Assembly: GCF_029867415.1 (NCBI RefSeq)
Contig: NW_026706268.1
Coordinates: forward strand, 62,001 to 126,000
DNA: 64,000 nucleotides
Origin: Vicia villosa
Lineage: Eukaryota; Streptophyta; Magnoliopsida; Fabales; Fabaceae
Reading direction: 5' to 3'
How positions within the stretch are numbered: position 1 is the first letter of the stretch; each line of letters opens with the position of its first letter. Shown here piece by piece: positions 45,150 through 58,500 of this stretch. The notes beneath the pieces were generated by a model. That model was not told the origin of the DNA and made no database searches. It was given only the letters and a program-made list of their open reading frames with translations. A program made the position numbers and the translations under genes.

Positions 45150-48100
45150 TGTCGCGGTTAAGCAAGAGTCGCCACCGACTTTTATTTTATCCAAACTAAA
45201 TCAGAAAGGCAAAAAGAAACAGAAAAAAACCTTTTTAAAGAAATCTAAGTTCGGGGGGTAATTTATGCAAAGGGAAGGTATAAGGCACCCTTTGCATCCA
45301 TGGTTTTCCATGGGCTCTTAATTGCTTTGCTTGCTCGTTTGTTTAGAAAATGTAGATGAAAGAGATAGGGACTTTAGCTCGTAAATGAGCGTAGCCCTTT
45401 TGAAAAATTGTGAGAAAGAATATGAAAATTGAGCATTGCAAGGCAATTAGGGGCAATTACCTTAAACTCAGATGATAGGTCTCTTTTTAGCCTTTCAGAA
45501 TGAAAGGGTCAATCCTTGCCATAAGAGGGCAGGAAGCCTTTCGTTTGGAGGTAGAAGGGTCATCGAATTATCGTTCGCTCAAAGACTGACCCATGCCATA
45601 GAGAGGCAGGTAGTCTAAGAGGAAGGATCAGAATAGTCTTTCGTAGGCAACCAGAAGATACCTCAGCCTTTTTCGTAGGCAACTTTCGAGGGTCGAGGTC
45701 ATGTGAGCGTATCGAAGGCAGCATCATTAGGGACCATGACCTTTAATCGAGGCAACATGGCTGAGGTATCCTCGTATTCGAGGGACGGGCTATTCTGCAC
45801 AAAATACAAGGCAACAAGGCAACAAGGCAACAGGCAACAAGGCAACAGGCAACAAGGCAACAGAGAGATTACCCAAAAGTGTGCGTGTGTGCAACATTCA
45901 CGTGGTTATGTTCAGATAATATTTATCTTGTAATTAGTGATTTTAATTGATTCAGAGTTGCACTCCCTAAATTACTAACCACGCATTTAAATAATATAAC
46001 CAAAAACAGATATGGGGGAGGGAAATTGTAACCAGCGGATCCCTTAATAGGGTTTGACACAAGTAATAATTAAACAGAAAAAATAAAAGGTTAGAGTTTA
46101 GGGTTACCAAACTCGTAGCTTTGGCGATCAACGAACCCTGAAAAGGCAAACAAACCAAAAATAGGGTGAGCGTATGGCTAATTCAGAGGCGAACACCTCT
46201 AACCCTAAAATAAGAAGGTCGAGACAATAATTTGAAATGAGTAGGTCGAGACAATAATTTGAAATGAATAATTAAATGAAGGGCACTTAGCTTTTTGCAT
46301 TTGATCTGACGTGGTTGATAGTCGGGGGATGCCTTAAGGTTAAGGCTGAAAAGAGGCAAGGCAGAGGCAGAAAAATTGAATGTAGGCAATATTCATTTAA
46401 AAAAAGGAAAACCCTAATAAAAGAAAATAAAATAGATTTTGAATTTTAGAATCGAATACTTAGCTTCGGGTTTTTGAAGGCGCATGATCGGGAGGATCTT
46501 TGAAGAGTAGACCTGAAAAGGCATAAGAAGAAAACATTCAGTGTAGGGCATGATCATCGTAAACCCTAATTAGGTTACGAATTAAATAAGAAAACACAAA
46601 TGATTTAAATTAATTAAATCGGTGAAAAATAAAACTTGGATTAAATTACCTAACAATTAACAACTAAATTAAACTAGTTATTTAATTCTTTAAATCAAAT
46701 AAAATTAGTAATTGAAATTTATTTACTATATAAAAAAAAAAGAAGTTTTGTTTTTTTAAAAAAAAAGGGACATTTAAAAGGAATTATAAAAAAACATTTA
46801 CTAAACAATAGAAAATAAATAAAAAAAACATGTTATAATTAAAAGTAAATAAAAAATAATAAAAAATTAACAAGACTCAGCTTATGATCATGTGTGGCTG
46901 TCTGTGAAGCCCCATGGTGGACCTGCGTCCCTTGTACACTGGATTTGATATGCGTAGAGATCTGATGGTGTAGCTGTGACGGCATACCGTGATCTTGCCT
47001 GGGCGTGTATCATAGAATCTATGAGTCTGCACAAGTAAGAGAAACTGAACAAAAATAAGAGGAGACGCTGGGTATCGAACCCAGGTCTCGATGGTTGCAG
47101 GTTCACTCCCTCTACCATACGCGCTATCTGCTTTAGTTGATAATAGCTGCAAATAAATATATAATAAAAAGAAAGAGAATGTTTAAAACATTAAAACACG
47201 CGCCCAAGGAACAGTCTCCTTCTTCGTCGTATATTTTTCCAGCAGATATAAACACTTTTACCTACGGTTGCATGTTTGTAGCCATAGCCCTGCGACAATA
47301 AATCTCACACCATACACCATATGAATTCAAGGTAAAGGCGTGAATCAATCAAACAAAGGTATCTAAAACCATAAAACCCATCGATTTGGTCCAATTTGGA
47401 CTAGATTCGGAATTCCCAATTTGAGCTCAAAAAAAACCTAACAATGGCAACCTGTTAATCCAGCATCCAAACTCGAAACTACCAGCCCAGAACTCATTCA
47501 TACATCCATACGAACACAAACATATGATTATAACAGGAGTATGATGCGCAAATGGCTATAATCGAATGAAAATTAATTTGAACAAACCGTGAGTGCAAGG
47601 TGTTGGTTCTGGATGCGTGGGACTTCCGAGAATGATTGGAATCGCTTCTTGAATTCCCCAGGGATCGCTTTTAAAGCTTCAAAGGTCTCTAATTCTCCTC
47701 CAATTCGGGAAACCGATTTTGAGTTTCTTCTTGAATTTGTTTGAGATTCATGATGCTCTGGCCGCCAATCCTCGTTGTTGCTTTTCCTGAAAACAACGAA
47801 AACAGACAAACATATTGCAATAGGTAATAATAAGTATTTTGGGAAGGTTCAAGGCTCGTTTGAATGTTGATAGTTTTGGTTCTGTTATGAAGCAATGATG
47901 ATATGTGGTTTGGTTTCAAAGGGAGATTTTGCGATGAGGTTGATGTTGGCAATGTTGTGTGTTTTATTACTGGTAGTGGTAAAAAGAAAAGGGTGATGAT
48001 AGTAAAACGTATACACATACACACATGAAAGAAGACTTTTTTAGGATTGACTCTACAAAACACAAAGGGATTTTAATAAAAAAATATGTACAGAGTAAGG

Positions 48101-48590
48101 GTGATAGGTTAGAGAATTGGTTAGTCGGTCCTTCCCCCCATAGGTTAGGGTTAGAGATGTATTTATATTACAAAAACTTAGGTCAAACAATAGAAAAGGA
48201 AAATATATTTTCATTAAAATCATTAATACAAATTTCATTTACATTGATCTTGGTATCCAAAGTTAATATTTTTTATTTTAGATTCTTGAGCTATAAAATG
48301 CATAAAATCAACATTTAAATGAAAAAATAATATTTTTAAAAATACTCTAAAATGGAAAACGAAAATAAGACTTTAAATAATAAAAAACTTATTTTTTTTT
48401 ATTTTTAATAAATAAGTGGAAATAAAATTAGAACTAAATTAAACAAATAAAAGGGAGAAAAGTTAGAAGTGAGATTCGAGCCCGGAACCTTGTAATCGCA
48501 AGCCTTAAACTCTTACCAGGTGGACTATGTCAATTATCTGAAATAAAATGACATTAGTAAATATATGAGGGCAAATTTTGGGGTATGACA
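45150..48590 (-). mobile_element. Ogre LTR-B, right copy (complete, 3,441 bp)
   Basis: TGTCGCGG...GGGGTATGACA. It shows the segment missing from the left copy (47279-47844). The TATA box is at 48160-48167. tRNA-like modules lie at 47061-47131 and about 48474-48535. Its outer TGTC terminus directly abuts truncated LTR-A at 48591. Confidence 0.92.
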
Positions 48591-51500
48591 GCACCCAACG
48601 TATCTATAGTACTCTATAGGTTTCTTTTCTATGTTTTTTTCATTCCATGTTATTGAGAGGTTCTGTCGTGAGATAGGTGGGACCTAAGGTGTTTGTTTGA
48701 TTATGCTCACAAAGATCATCGCGATCCTCTGCATACATATCCCTTAGAGGGAATCAGAGCATCTGTAGCTCGGGGTCTACGGGTGCTAAGGTTTGAGTGG
48801 TTTGAGGGAGAAGTTTTGCTCACCAAGGATACGACCTTGTGCCTACGTATTCTCAAAGGGATGTTGAGAAAGTCAGAGCAATCGTAGTTCCCACTTATGC
48901 TAGTGGAAGCAAAGGAAAAGAGACAAATGTCATCTCAATGTTCGATGTATCTAATCTATATCATCACATACATCTGTTTGATTTTTTGTTTGAAAATCTT
49001 TTCATTATAAGCCACTGGGCCATGCCACTTATGGTGCTTAGAATGATAAAGATGTTTTTTAGCCAGCCTTGTGGCAAAAACTTTCAATGAAGTCAGCCTT
49101 GTGACAAAAAGTTTTGATTAATCAGCCAGCCTTGTGGCAAAAGTTTCAATGAAGTCAGCCTTGTGACAAAAACTTTGATTAATCAGCCAGTATGGTGGCA
49201 AAAAGGTTTGATTGACTAGCCAGCCTTGTGGCAAAAAAGTTTGATTGATTGATTGATTGATTGTGATGATATAGATGAGATACTCCTATCATAGAGATGA
49301 TAAATGTCTAATCTCCTAGGGTATTTGATTTGGATATTGGGGATGCTTATAAGAAGCCCGTGGGTCCTTGTACGAAGCCCAAGAGGAAGCTATCCGAGGG
49401 TCCTTGCATTGTAAGCCCAAGAGGAGGCTATGGGAGGGACAATCCAGGGTCCTTGCATTGTAAGCCCAAGAGGAGGCTATGGGAGGGACAAGTCGTTTGT
49501 ACAAAGCCCAAGAGGAGGCATGGTATAGTTGGTTTGAGCTCTTAGAGCGATTTCACCGGGAAACCATACTCTATGTCCTAACCTAAACTAGGGAGATTCT
49601 TTGCACGAAGCCCAATAGGAGGCTATGGGGAACCTAGTGTTGTACTAAGTTGAACAAGTATATAACATAACCACAAGTATGAACAAGTACGAACAAATAT
49701 GAACAAGTACATGAACAAATATGAACAGTTATACATATATATGACAAAGTGTGTGTATAAAATGGAGTTTATGAAGGAAATATACCTGTAAGCATGATCC
49801 ATTTGTAAACACGGGGGCTCGGGACTTATACTCGGGGAGAGACCCACTTGAGTTTATTCTAAGCTATGTAAACAGGTATTTACAAGGGGCTTGGGACTTA
49901 TACCTACATGGAGGCCCATGGTATTTTTTGGGAAGATTTAAAGAAAACCTTCATTTTTGATTTGTTGTTCAAAGTTAAAAATCAAATTGATCGAGGTATG
50001 TACAAAAAGGTGAATGCACAATGAAATACCTAATTTCATGTACGGGAATGGGACTTATACCTACATGGAGGCCCATGTTTTATTTACATAAAACATGGTT
50101 GATTGTTTTTTGAAGTTTTATTATTTTGAAAATGATTTGAAAACTGTTTGAAAAGGTTTTGTTTTGAAGAAGTTTATTGTTTAAAGAAAAACTGTACAAA
50201 GTAAAAAGGAAAGGGACTTATACTCTCTAATATTTGAGAGGCCCCACATCGTTTTGAAAATCAATTGATCAATCAAAGATATTTAATCAATAGTTTCTTT
50301 TGAAAAGAAAAATCAAAAAGAAATGGTTTATCGTTTTGAAAAGAATCGTGATCGCTTGTTTTAAAACGGTTTGAATTTTGACAAAAGTCATTTTTATTAA
50401 GTAAAAAAAACAAATTTTAAAGCTTAATTAAGACCTAAAAAATTAGGGTTTGATCACAAAAATATTTACAAGTGATTAGGTTTGAAAAATCAAATAAAAA
50501 CAATATTGAAAGTATTTAAAAACACTTAAAAACATGTTATTTAAAACCTATTTAAAAATGTATTAAATAAATATTTTTTGGTGATTTTTTTTGGTATTCA
50601 TAAAATATATATATTAAATGAGGAGTGTACAAAAAATGAAATTAAAATGAGTTAATTTGATTGGTTAAAATGATTAGTGAAGTTGTTAAGAAAATGAAAG
50701 AAAAAAAAGTGTTAAAAAAAATGGTTTTGTCTCCACTAGGGCTTGAACCCACGCCCTCTTTCTCACCAGCCAAAACACTTGCCAATTGGACCACGCGCGT
50801 GGTCTGTTTAACATTTGCAATGAATGAATTATATTTTTGAATCAATTCCTAATTTCAGTTTCAAAATATGGCGCCAAGAACACAACCCTAACTTGAATTT
50901 GAAAAATCTGAAAACTGAATCATTTTGATCAAGTGAATAGCCTATCTTGCTCAATTTTTCACAAGGAACATGATGGTATCCTTTAATTTTATTTATTTTC
51001 ACTCTAAGATCATTAATTTTCTGATGAACACGAAGAACCCTAATCTTATGATTCAATCTGAAATCGTGTATGTGCAAGTTATGATGCAATTGATTGAGGG
51101 TTAATGATCCTCATGTGTGCAGAAACAAGATGGTATGTTCATATTTCATTTATGATGCATGGAGAATAGAGTTTGAAGTTCAAGTGTACTTACCTCAAAA
51201 ATGGAAAAACTGGAAATCGAATTCTTCAGTAGAGGTGTTACAGAAGTTGTTTGATGATCTGGATAGCTTCAATGGACCTTAGGGAAGGTGTTTGAATGCT
51301 TGGAGTGGATTGAAAACATCTGGATCAGTTGGTGGAATCCGATCTGCAGTAGGACCAAGTATGAATCGAGCTTGATGATTCTGAGGTTATTGGCTATATG
51401 TGATGGATTGTATAGTTCATATGTGATATATGGATGATGTTAGAAGTGATAGTTTGGACAGAGATGAGCTAGAATGGATTTTGGCATGATAAGGCTAGTG

Positions 51501-53343
51501 TTATGCATATTTGGGAAGTGAGGTAGTGATTTTGAGGTTTAGGTGTTTTTGGGGTGTGTGGATGGATCAAACACATCCCATATGATGTTTATGAGTTGTT
51601 GGAACCACCATCTTGGCCAGAACTTCAATGGTTTAGAGGTTGGGATTTCTACCTCTTGGAAACTTAAGAAACTTGCAATTCAAGAAAGAAAGAGAAAACC
51701 TATAATTTGTGAGGTTTTGGTGTGAATTTGGAAGTGATTTGAACCTCTATTTATAGGCCATGGATTCTGAATACAAGCCCTTGCAAGTTGATCAAAGAAG
51801 TGATGATTTGGCTTAAGAGATAAAAAGGAATCTTTTACATTTAATGCAAAATGGTTAAAGTAACTTAACCATGGTCATTCTTCAAGCTTCTTATCCTCTT
51901 CCATTCTGATCTTCAAATCAGAAAATATCTTCAATTATTGTCTTGATGCATCATTACTTGCATTATTTGGCAAAATGGTTCATAACTTAGTGAAAATGGC
52001 TTGAAATTTCAAGTGAAAATGATCACTAAATGCATAATTCAAAACCATAGCTATGCTCCATATTTTTTCATGCTCTTGGACATTTTGGAAAGCTCATATT
52101 ATGTACTTCAAAACCCTAGTTGAAAGTTTCTTTAAGACCCTTAAGGAAATGGGTGAAAAAGATCCATGAACTTTGAAGAAAATGAGATTTTAAGTGAAAT
52201 TTTCAAAAGATACCAACTTTGAAGCTCCATATCTCTTAAATGGTTGATCTTATGGAAAAAAATTATATCTGACAAAGTTGTTCATTGGATCAAAATCTAC
52301 AACTTTCATGTTGGAAGTTTTTTTCAGTTTGTAGGTGAAATTTTGAGTTATTCCCTTCCAAAGTTTGGAAAAAACCATTGAAAAACACTTAGAAAATTTT
52401 CTAAGTATGAAAGTCAAACTTTTGACTTTTTGATTCTTGATTGATTTTCTTGATTTTCCTTGATCAAATGACTTCATATATCATATATTGATGATTTGAA
52501 ACTTCAAAAGTCATGGTTGACCAAAATTCCCCAAAAGTCAATGGTGATCTTGTACAGTTGACTTTTTCAGACGAATCACGTTTCTGGAGATTTCAAATGA
52601 ATCAAGCTATCCTCATCAAATGAGTGGTATGAATGGATCATATTGAGGTATTGGAGGATATTGAATCATAGTTTGAGTTGTGACATCATGTCCTGATTAA
52701 AAAGTCAGTTGTTCAGATGAATTAGGTCAAAAAACCCTAATTGTCGACCTGATGAAATTGATGACTGTGGATCTTGAATTGAGATGTAATTTCCATTGGA
52801 TGTTGTCATAAGGATTATTTGAAGATGATTGAAACCTTTGATTGACTTCCTGGGGATTTTTAGGGTTTCCCAAATGTGATCCCTGATTTCAGTCCCTGAT
52901 AGTTCAAAAACCCTAATCTGATGATTTGAAATTTCACTGTTGATCAATCCTTGTGTAGGAGATGTCTTGAGCCAATAGATTAGGCCAAAATGATGCACTT
53001 GGGGTCTTGAGGTCATTTCCCAAGTCATTAGGTCAAATCCTGAGCAAAAGTCAGGGGTGTGCTATCTTCAGTCAAAACCCTAATTTGGTTGATTCAGTGC
53101 CTTTGAGCTTGTTGAAATGAATCTTTGGGGACCAAATGTTGATTGTTGATGAAGATGATTCATTTGAGATGAAGGGGAAACAAAACCCTAATTGATTGTT
53201 GCTTGTACTGATGAGTGATTTCTTGTTTAAATCCTGCCGAGTCACAAGTAACCAACACAGGCTATGCAATTTGTTAGAGATGCAAATGATGCATATGCAA
53301 ATGATATGAGGTGGTATCTTAGGTCAAAAATTGGGGTATGACA
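48591..53343 (-). mobile_element. Ogre LTR-A, 5' copy (lacks 209 bp)
   Basis: Aligns with 12961-17721. The 209 bp equivalent to 12752-12960 (the inner, U5 end) are absent; LTR-B begins there exactly. The outer end GGTATGACA is followed by the target duplication ACATA (53344-53348). Hairpin, tandem, tRNA-like and TATA features match the left copy. Confidence 0.92.
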
Positions 53344-53348
53344 ACATA

Positions 53349-54408
53349 AAAATGTACTAGTAATGAAAAAAAAGATGGGCTAAAATAAGAAAAAACAAAT
53401 ATAGAATGATGACTAATGAAAAACAAAGATGGTAATTTTATTAACACCATTAGAAAAGATAACAAAAAAGTAAATAGAAAAAAAAGGAAAATAAGACCTC
53501 ACTGATCCTTCCATGTATTAGATAATCCCACCACCTTCGGTCACTTTTACATTAATAAATATATCTATTAAGTAATAACATAACAAATAAAAAATATCTT
53601 ATTACTAATGATAAAAAAACAAAAGTAATGAGATAGAAAATTAAACCTGAGATGCAATAGAAGATGGTCTTGCAATTTTGTGCTTATGCTTCTCTTGTTC
53701 AATCAATATTCTTCTAAAATTTGTTTCTTCATTATATTAGTTGTTGGTGAGAATATGGACAATGAACGGTCTAAAGGAGGGAGGGGTTGAATAGACCTCC
53801 CAAGTTATAAGTTCGTTTGAAACAGTTTTATCTGAGTTTTAAAAATAAAGTTTTTTTTGCGTGTTAGAATTAAATTTAGTGTAAAATAGATTATGTTTAT
53901 TGATTGAAAGTTACACGAATATACTTAAAGTTCACAACACAATCAAGTTGAACTATTGAATTATACCAAATGAACAAAGAAACTGTATTGACTAATTGAA
54001 CAATGACACGAAAAATGTCATTGCATAATTTACAACACGAATAAGATTCTACAACTACAGTTTTCAGGTTTAATCGACACTTAGACAATGTTGAATTAAC
54101 AATTATAATAAAACTTAAACTTACAAAATTAATCTCTACCAATAGAAAATTCTATCAGGATGCAATTCTAGAAAACAATAGAAACAACCTAATCATGCGA
54201 TCAACTACAAAATTAAATGAGACATAGATAGAGAAAAGAGAGTATACCAGAATTTATAGTGGTTTGCCACATTCGTCTTTTCTTTACGCTTAATCCAATC
54301 TCCAATGGTTTCCCATTGATGAGTCATTGGTCTTCCAATATGGTTTGTAACATAATTACAAGAGTTCATACAATCATTGATCCAAAATAAACGCTGAAGA
54401 ATAAATCT
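53349..54408 (+). repeat. Host duplication unit 1, right part
   Basis: Continues unit 1 beyond the Ogre complex and aligns with about 56670-57315. It has about 440 bp (about 53720-54165) that copy 2 lacks. The start of an LTR-like sequence (53763) lies inside this extra part. No ORF. Confidence 0.75.
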
Positions 54409-54990
54409 TCTTAGTCAGTCATGAATCTTCTAAGATAAGAATCGAATTCATGCAACAATGGAAAAAGAATGAGATAGAAGATGAAAAAAATCGTTTGCAA
54501 GTGTTCAAGAAAGATAAATACTTTTGAGAAAATGAAAAAACAAGTGGTTTGTGAATGTTTAAATCCTCAATGGAAGTGTATGTTTTCTATCATTGTGAAA
54601 GGTCTGAGAGAGAAATTGATTTATAGGTGCTAGAGCTGGATCAGAAAAATGGTGAAAAAAATCTTGTTTCCTATGAAATAAGATATGCACTTCAAGAGAA
54701 TCCAATTTTTCTATGATTCGAGTCAAGCATATGCTGTGATTAGACTCATGCAAGTTGTGATTCGAGTCATGAACAAGTCATGATTCAACCTAAACTTGGC
54801 ACGAGCAGAAGGAGTTCTCATGATTCGGCTCATGTTTAAACTATGATTCAACTCACAGGGTGCATGATTCAAATCATGAGTAAGTTGTGATTCAACTCAC
54901 AGGCTCACAAAATTTCATGTTTTCCACTGTTCAGTTTGATTCGATCTTCAGTTTGCTACATTTATTATGTTCTTTATTGTTAAAGCCCAT
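53763..54990 (-). mobile_element. Decayed SIRE-type LTR (family E)
   Basis: Starts TGAACGGTCTAAAGGAGGG on the plus strand, parallel to the TGAAGGATAG...GGGGGG end of LTR-C, and a TTTACGCTTAATCCAATC region like the LTR-C R/U5. The other end is not clear, so the right coordinate is approximate. No target duplication found. Confidence 0.45.
54715..54905. repeat. Cluster of TGATTCRARTCA-type palindromes
   Basis: About eight occurrences of TGATTC..(A/C)TCA. Examples: CATGATTCGGCTCATG (54819-54834), CATGATTCAAATCATG (54863-54878), GTGATTCAACTCAC (54887-54900). Outer bases pair in each (CATGA/TCATG or GTGA/TCAC). Confidence 0.6.
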
Positions 54991-55189
54991 TTATGCTGAA
55001 AGATGAGAGCTCGTTTGTGGCATAGAGAATAAGGGAAAATTTAGGTTTTTTTCTTTAATTTTGTTTTTTAAACTGGCGAGTTAGAGGTTGGGAGATTTTA
55101 AAAAAGTGGTTGAAAGAGACGTATTGAAGAGTTACATATTCAGAGATTAATAAAAACCACTTAAACATATTTATCGCTACTACATATTT

Positions 55190-55700
55190 GATCTTTAATA
55201 GCACATATTTATCAAGCGCTATTAGATATATTATCTTAAGACTTATAATGAAACTTTTGTATAGGGTGTTAATATAAACTATTATAAGTTTAATAAATTA
55301 TATAGTTCTATAATAGCGCTTTATCAAAAAAGCCATTATAGGTTAAATTGTTTTTAAAAGATAGTAACATGAGCCTATGATAGCACTTTTAAAAAAAAGC
55401 ATTATTATAGATAGCACTAAAAAAATACAATTTTTGCAAGACAAGAAGACTTGAACTTGACACCTCATGCTGTCTAAAAACTTAATTTTCCACTAGGTCT
55501 ATGATAGCGCCTCACCATAAACGCTATGATAGAAAGTGATACAGAAAAAAATAAATATAAATTTTTATTACAACCAAGACTTGAACTAAATACCTATTAT
55601 TACCACAACATTTATTTAGCCACTAGGCTATTTACCGAATATGTTATAGTGCACAGGACGTTTAAATCTAACATGATTAAAGCGCTATTATAGGAATTTT
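55190..55700. mobile_element. CACTA-like foldback region with AGCGCTATTATAG motifs
   Basis: Repeated AGCGCTATTA and its complement TAATAGCGCT occur in both orientations (about 55215, 55312, 55505, 55680), with diverged GATAGCACTTT forms between. Such motif arrays occur in subterminal regions of plant CACTA (EnSpm) elements. No transposase or CACTA terminus was found. Two tRNA-like segments lie here on the minus strand: about 55443-55500 (ACCTAGTGG...AGTTCAAGTC) and 55575-55635 (TAGCCTAGTGGC...AGTTCAAGTC). Confidence 0.4.
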
Positions 55701-56060
55701 TTTAAAGAAAATGATTATTCTATCCTTAAATATTTCGCGCGTTGTTCATCTTATACTTTTCAACAAAACTCTGATACTTTTTTGGCAAAGCCACAACGTT
55801 CTTGCTAACAACAAATTCATCCAATCTTAGAGAAATTTTAATTTTTTTTCTTTCAATTCAAAGTTCAATCTATAGGTAACGACCATGGTACCTGTTTTGT
55901 TATGAAACCACAAATGGAGAGGGTTGCGAAAACTAAAGCGGAGCGAAGCTTCTGAAGCACTACACCAATGTGACACTGTGGACCAAAGGTCGTGATCACT
56001 ATGCTTTTTCAACCAGAGGTGTCGATATTGATGTGATGTTGTCAATCGGTGTTTGCTATC

Positions 56061-57315
56061 TCCAGTAACTACACTTAGCTTTTAGCTATATGCTTATCAT
56101 ATTTTAGATGACAATAGTCTACCTAAAAAATCAGGGTATATTTTTAGATAAATAGGACTTTGAGGAATCAAAATAATCTTAGTATATATGGACAATTTAT
56201 TGTGATCATACTAGATTCTTTTGTTATAATTGAGATCTATATTACCAATTAGAATTACCATTCACATTGCTCACATGCTTTGTAATAAGAGTACATAGGA
56301 AAACGTCTTCCAATTTATATGATTTTGAAAAGAAAACCCATCACTGAGCTTTTATGAAGAGTATCCTTGTACATTGTCTATAAATAGGAGAGACCAAAAC
56401 ATTCTCTCCATTTTCTTTCCCTCTCCTTTATTATTTTTTATTCTCTGTGTTAAAAAACTCCATATTTTGCGTTGATAAGAGTATATCGAAGAAGAATTTA
56501 GAAGGAAAAATGAGAGTTCGAAAGATAAATTATTAGTTATAAAACTCTTCCTTCTGTTTCTGTTGTTTCAGCCAAATTAGGGCTTATATAGTGTTAATTA
56601 TTGAATTCATTTTTATTCTTTAGGTGAAGGGGTCTCTTGGTGCGTGTGAGTTGATTTTGTGACATAAAATGTAGGAGTAATAAAAAACAGAGATGGGCTA
56701 AATTAAGAAAAGACAAATATTTTGTCAAAAAAAAAAGAAAAGACAAATATAAAATGATAATGAAAAACAAAGAGGATAATTTTATTAACACCATTAAAAA
56801 AGATAAGGAAAAAAATAGAAAAAATAGGAAAATAAACCGTCACTGATCCTTTCATGTAACTCCACCACCTTCGGGCCTTTTTTTTAGCTTAATAAATATA
56901 TCTCTTAAGTAATAACATAATAAAAAAAACATCTTATTACTAATGAAAAAACAAAAAAAAATTAAAAGTAATTAGATAGAAAATTAAACCTGAGATGTAA
57001 TAGAAGATGGTCTTGAAATTTTGTGTTGGTACTTCTCACTTTCGATCAATAATATTCTTCATGTAATTTATTCTAGAATGGAATAGAAACAACCTACTCA
57101 TACAATCAATTATAAAATTAAATGAGAGTGAGATATAGAGAAGAGAGTATACCGAGATTTTTAGTGGTTTGACACGTCCGCCCTTGCTTTGTGCTTAATC
57201 CGCTTTCTTATGGTTGTCCATTGATGATTCGCTGGTCTTCCAATATAGTTTGTAGCATAATTACAAGAGTTAGTACAATTACTAGTACAAAATAAACGCT
57301 GAAAAATAAATTTTT
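56061..57315 (+). repeat. Host duplication unit 2 (natural empty site)
   Basis: A diverged copy of 12072-12751 plus 53349-54408. At the SINE site it reads GATCTATATTACCAATTAG with no insert. At the Ogre site it reads GTGACATAAAATG with no insert. It carries no gene. Confidence 0.8.
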
Positions 57316-58500
57316 TCTTTCTGGATCTTTGACTCGTACACAACTCAACATACTAAATTCTATGTGAAATCTTTACTCGAACTCACTTCTTGAATCTTCT
57401 AGCCCAATAACCTGCTTCTAAGTCTCTGCCTGCAGTAATTTCCACACAATTTCGCCGATATCTTGAGCATTGTTCTATCCGAAGATTGAGATCAACTCTT
57501 AACATGTTTGTAGACTTCCACACAATACTATCGAGGTCAACTTGGAGAAAAAACCTCTTATTTCACTAGAATTGTTAGAACCAGTCACAACACCACACAT
57601 TTTTGCAATCCTCTGAAACTTTAAACAAATCTTCAAAGATACTAAGTGTGTTACAAGAGTGATTCTATGAAAATAGATTTACACAAATGAAATACAAATA
57701 TTTACACACAAAATATTTGCTAATAAGGTGTATAAACAACAGTTCTTTGCGTGTATGATTTTGTCTCTCTCAAAGTTTCACAGAATTGCAAAGTTCACGT
57801 TGAAGTTCTCTATCTTTCCATTCTTCCAAGTCTCCTTTATATATGCAATGAAAAGATCCCATGGAGGGTGAAGATGGAATTCCACAAGAGTAGATGTATC
57901 CTTGCATAACCATTTGTGATAATGAGAGACAAAATATTATATTAGTACCGTCCTTTCTCCATGAAATTAGTGTAGTGGAAGGAATATTTTATCTTGTATT
58001 GTGTACTATTTTCTTACATAAAACCTTTTTGTTATTATCTTATAATATTCAGAGGCTTCCAAATGTGTGTTGATGAAGCATGCTTAGAAGGGTCAAAGTC
58101 TGTATAAGAGTCTTCAGAACTTAGTCTTCATAATCTAGATACCAAGTCTTGCAACACTGTTCATCATAGCTTATTTAGCGTAAGTCTTTAGAGCTTGACA
58201 ACATCAGAAGCTTCTTTATCAAAGCGATAATCCAAAGCGTTCTAGATGAGCATTGTTCAGAAGCGTTTGAGTACCGTAAACCAAAGCTTGTTTATCTTTG
58301 TCAGAACATAACTTGTTGTCTCCATGAGTCAGAGTACGGAGAGTTCAGATTTTGATAATGCCACACGTCACTTTCCCAGAGTTAGAACTTGGTGCTTACA
58401 ACTACACACTTAACAAAACCATTAAGATACAAAATTGTTTTCTATGATACTGTGTGTTGTTATCATCAAAACTAAAGACCAGATGCATAACCAAAACTTT
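57316..58500 (-). other. LTR-like remnant, no gene
   Basis: AT-rich sequence resembling SIRE-type LTRs in style. Near 58455-58470 the minus strand reads TTTAGTTTTGATGATAAC, also found near the start of LTR-C. No target duplication or clear ends. Confidence 0.35.

Larger units (their letters stand above)
12752..53343 (-). mobile_element. 40.6-kb nested Ogre (Ty3/gypsy, Tat lineage) complex
   Basis: The outer ends are TGTCGCGG and GGTATGACA, giving TGTC/GACA termini flanked by ACATA on both sides. On the minus strand the order is: 5' LTR-A (truncated), LTR-B, primer site, pol-less internal region, LTR-B with an internal copia insertion, primer site, ORF1, gag-protease, intron, RT-RNaseH-integrase, 3' UTR, 3' LTR-A. 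Giant LTRs, an extra ORF before gag, dual RNase H and the protease/RT intron are the hallmarks of Ogre elements. The outer LTR-A pair shares one insertion event; the LTR-B parts are later additions or recombinants. Confidence 0.92.
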
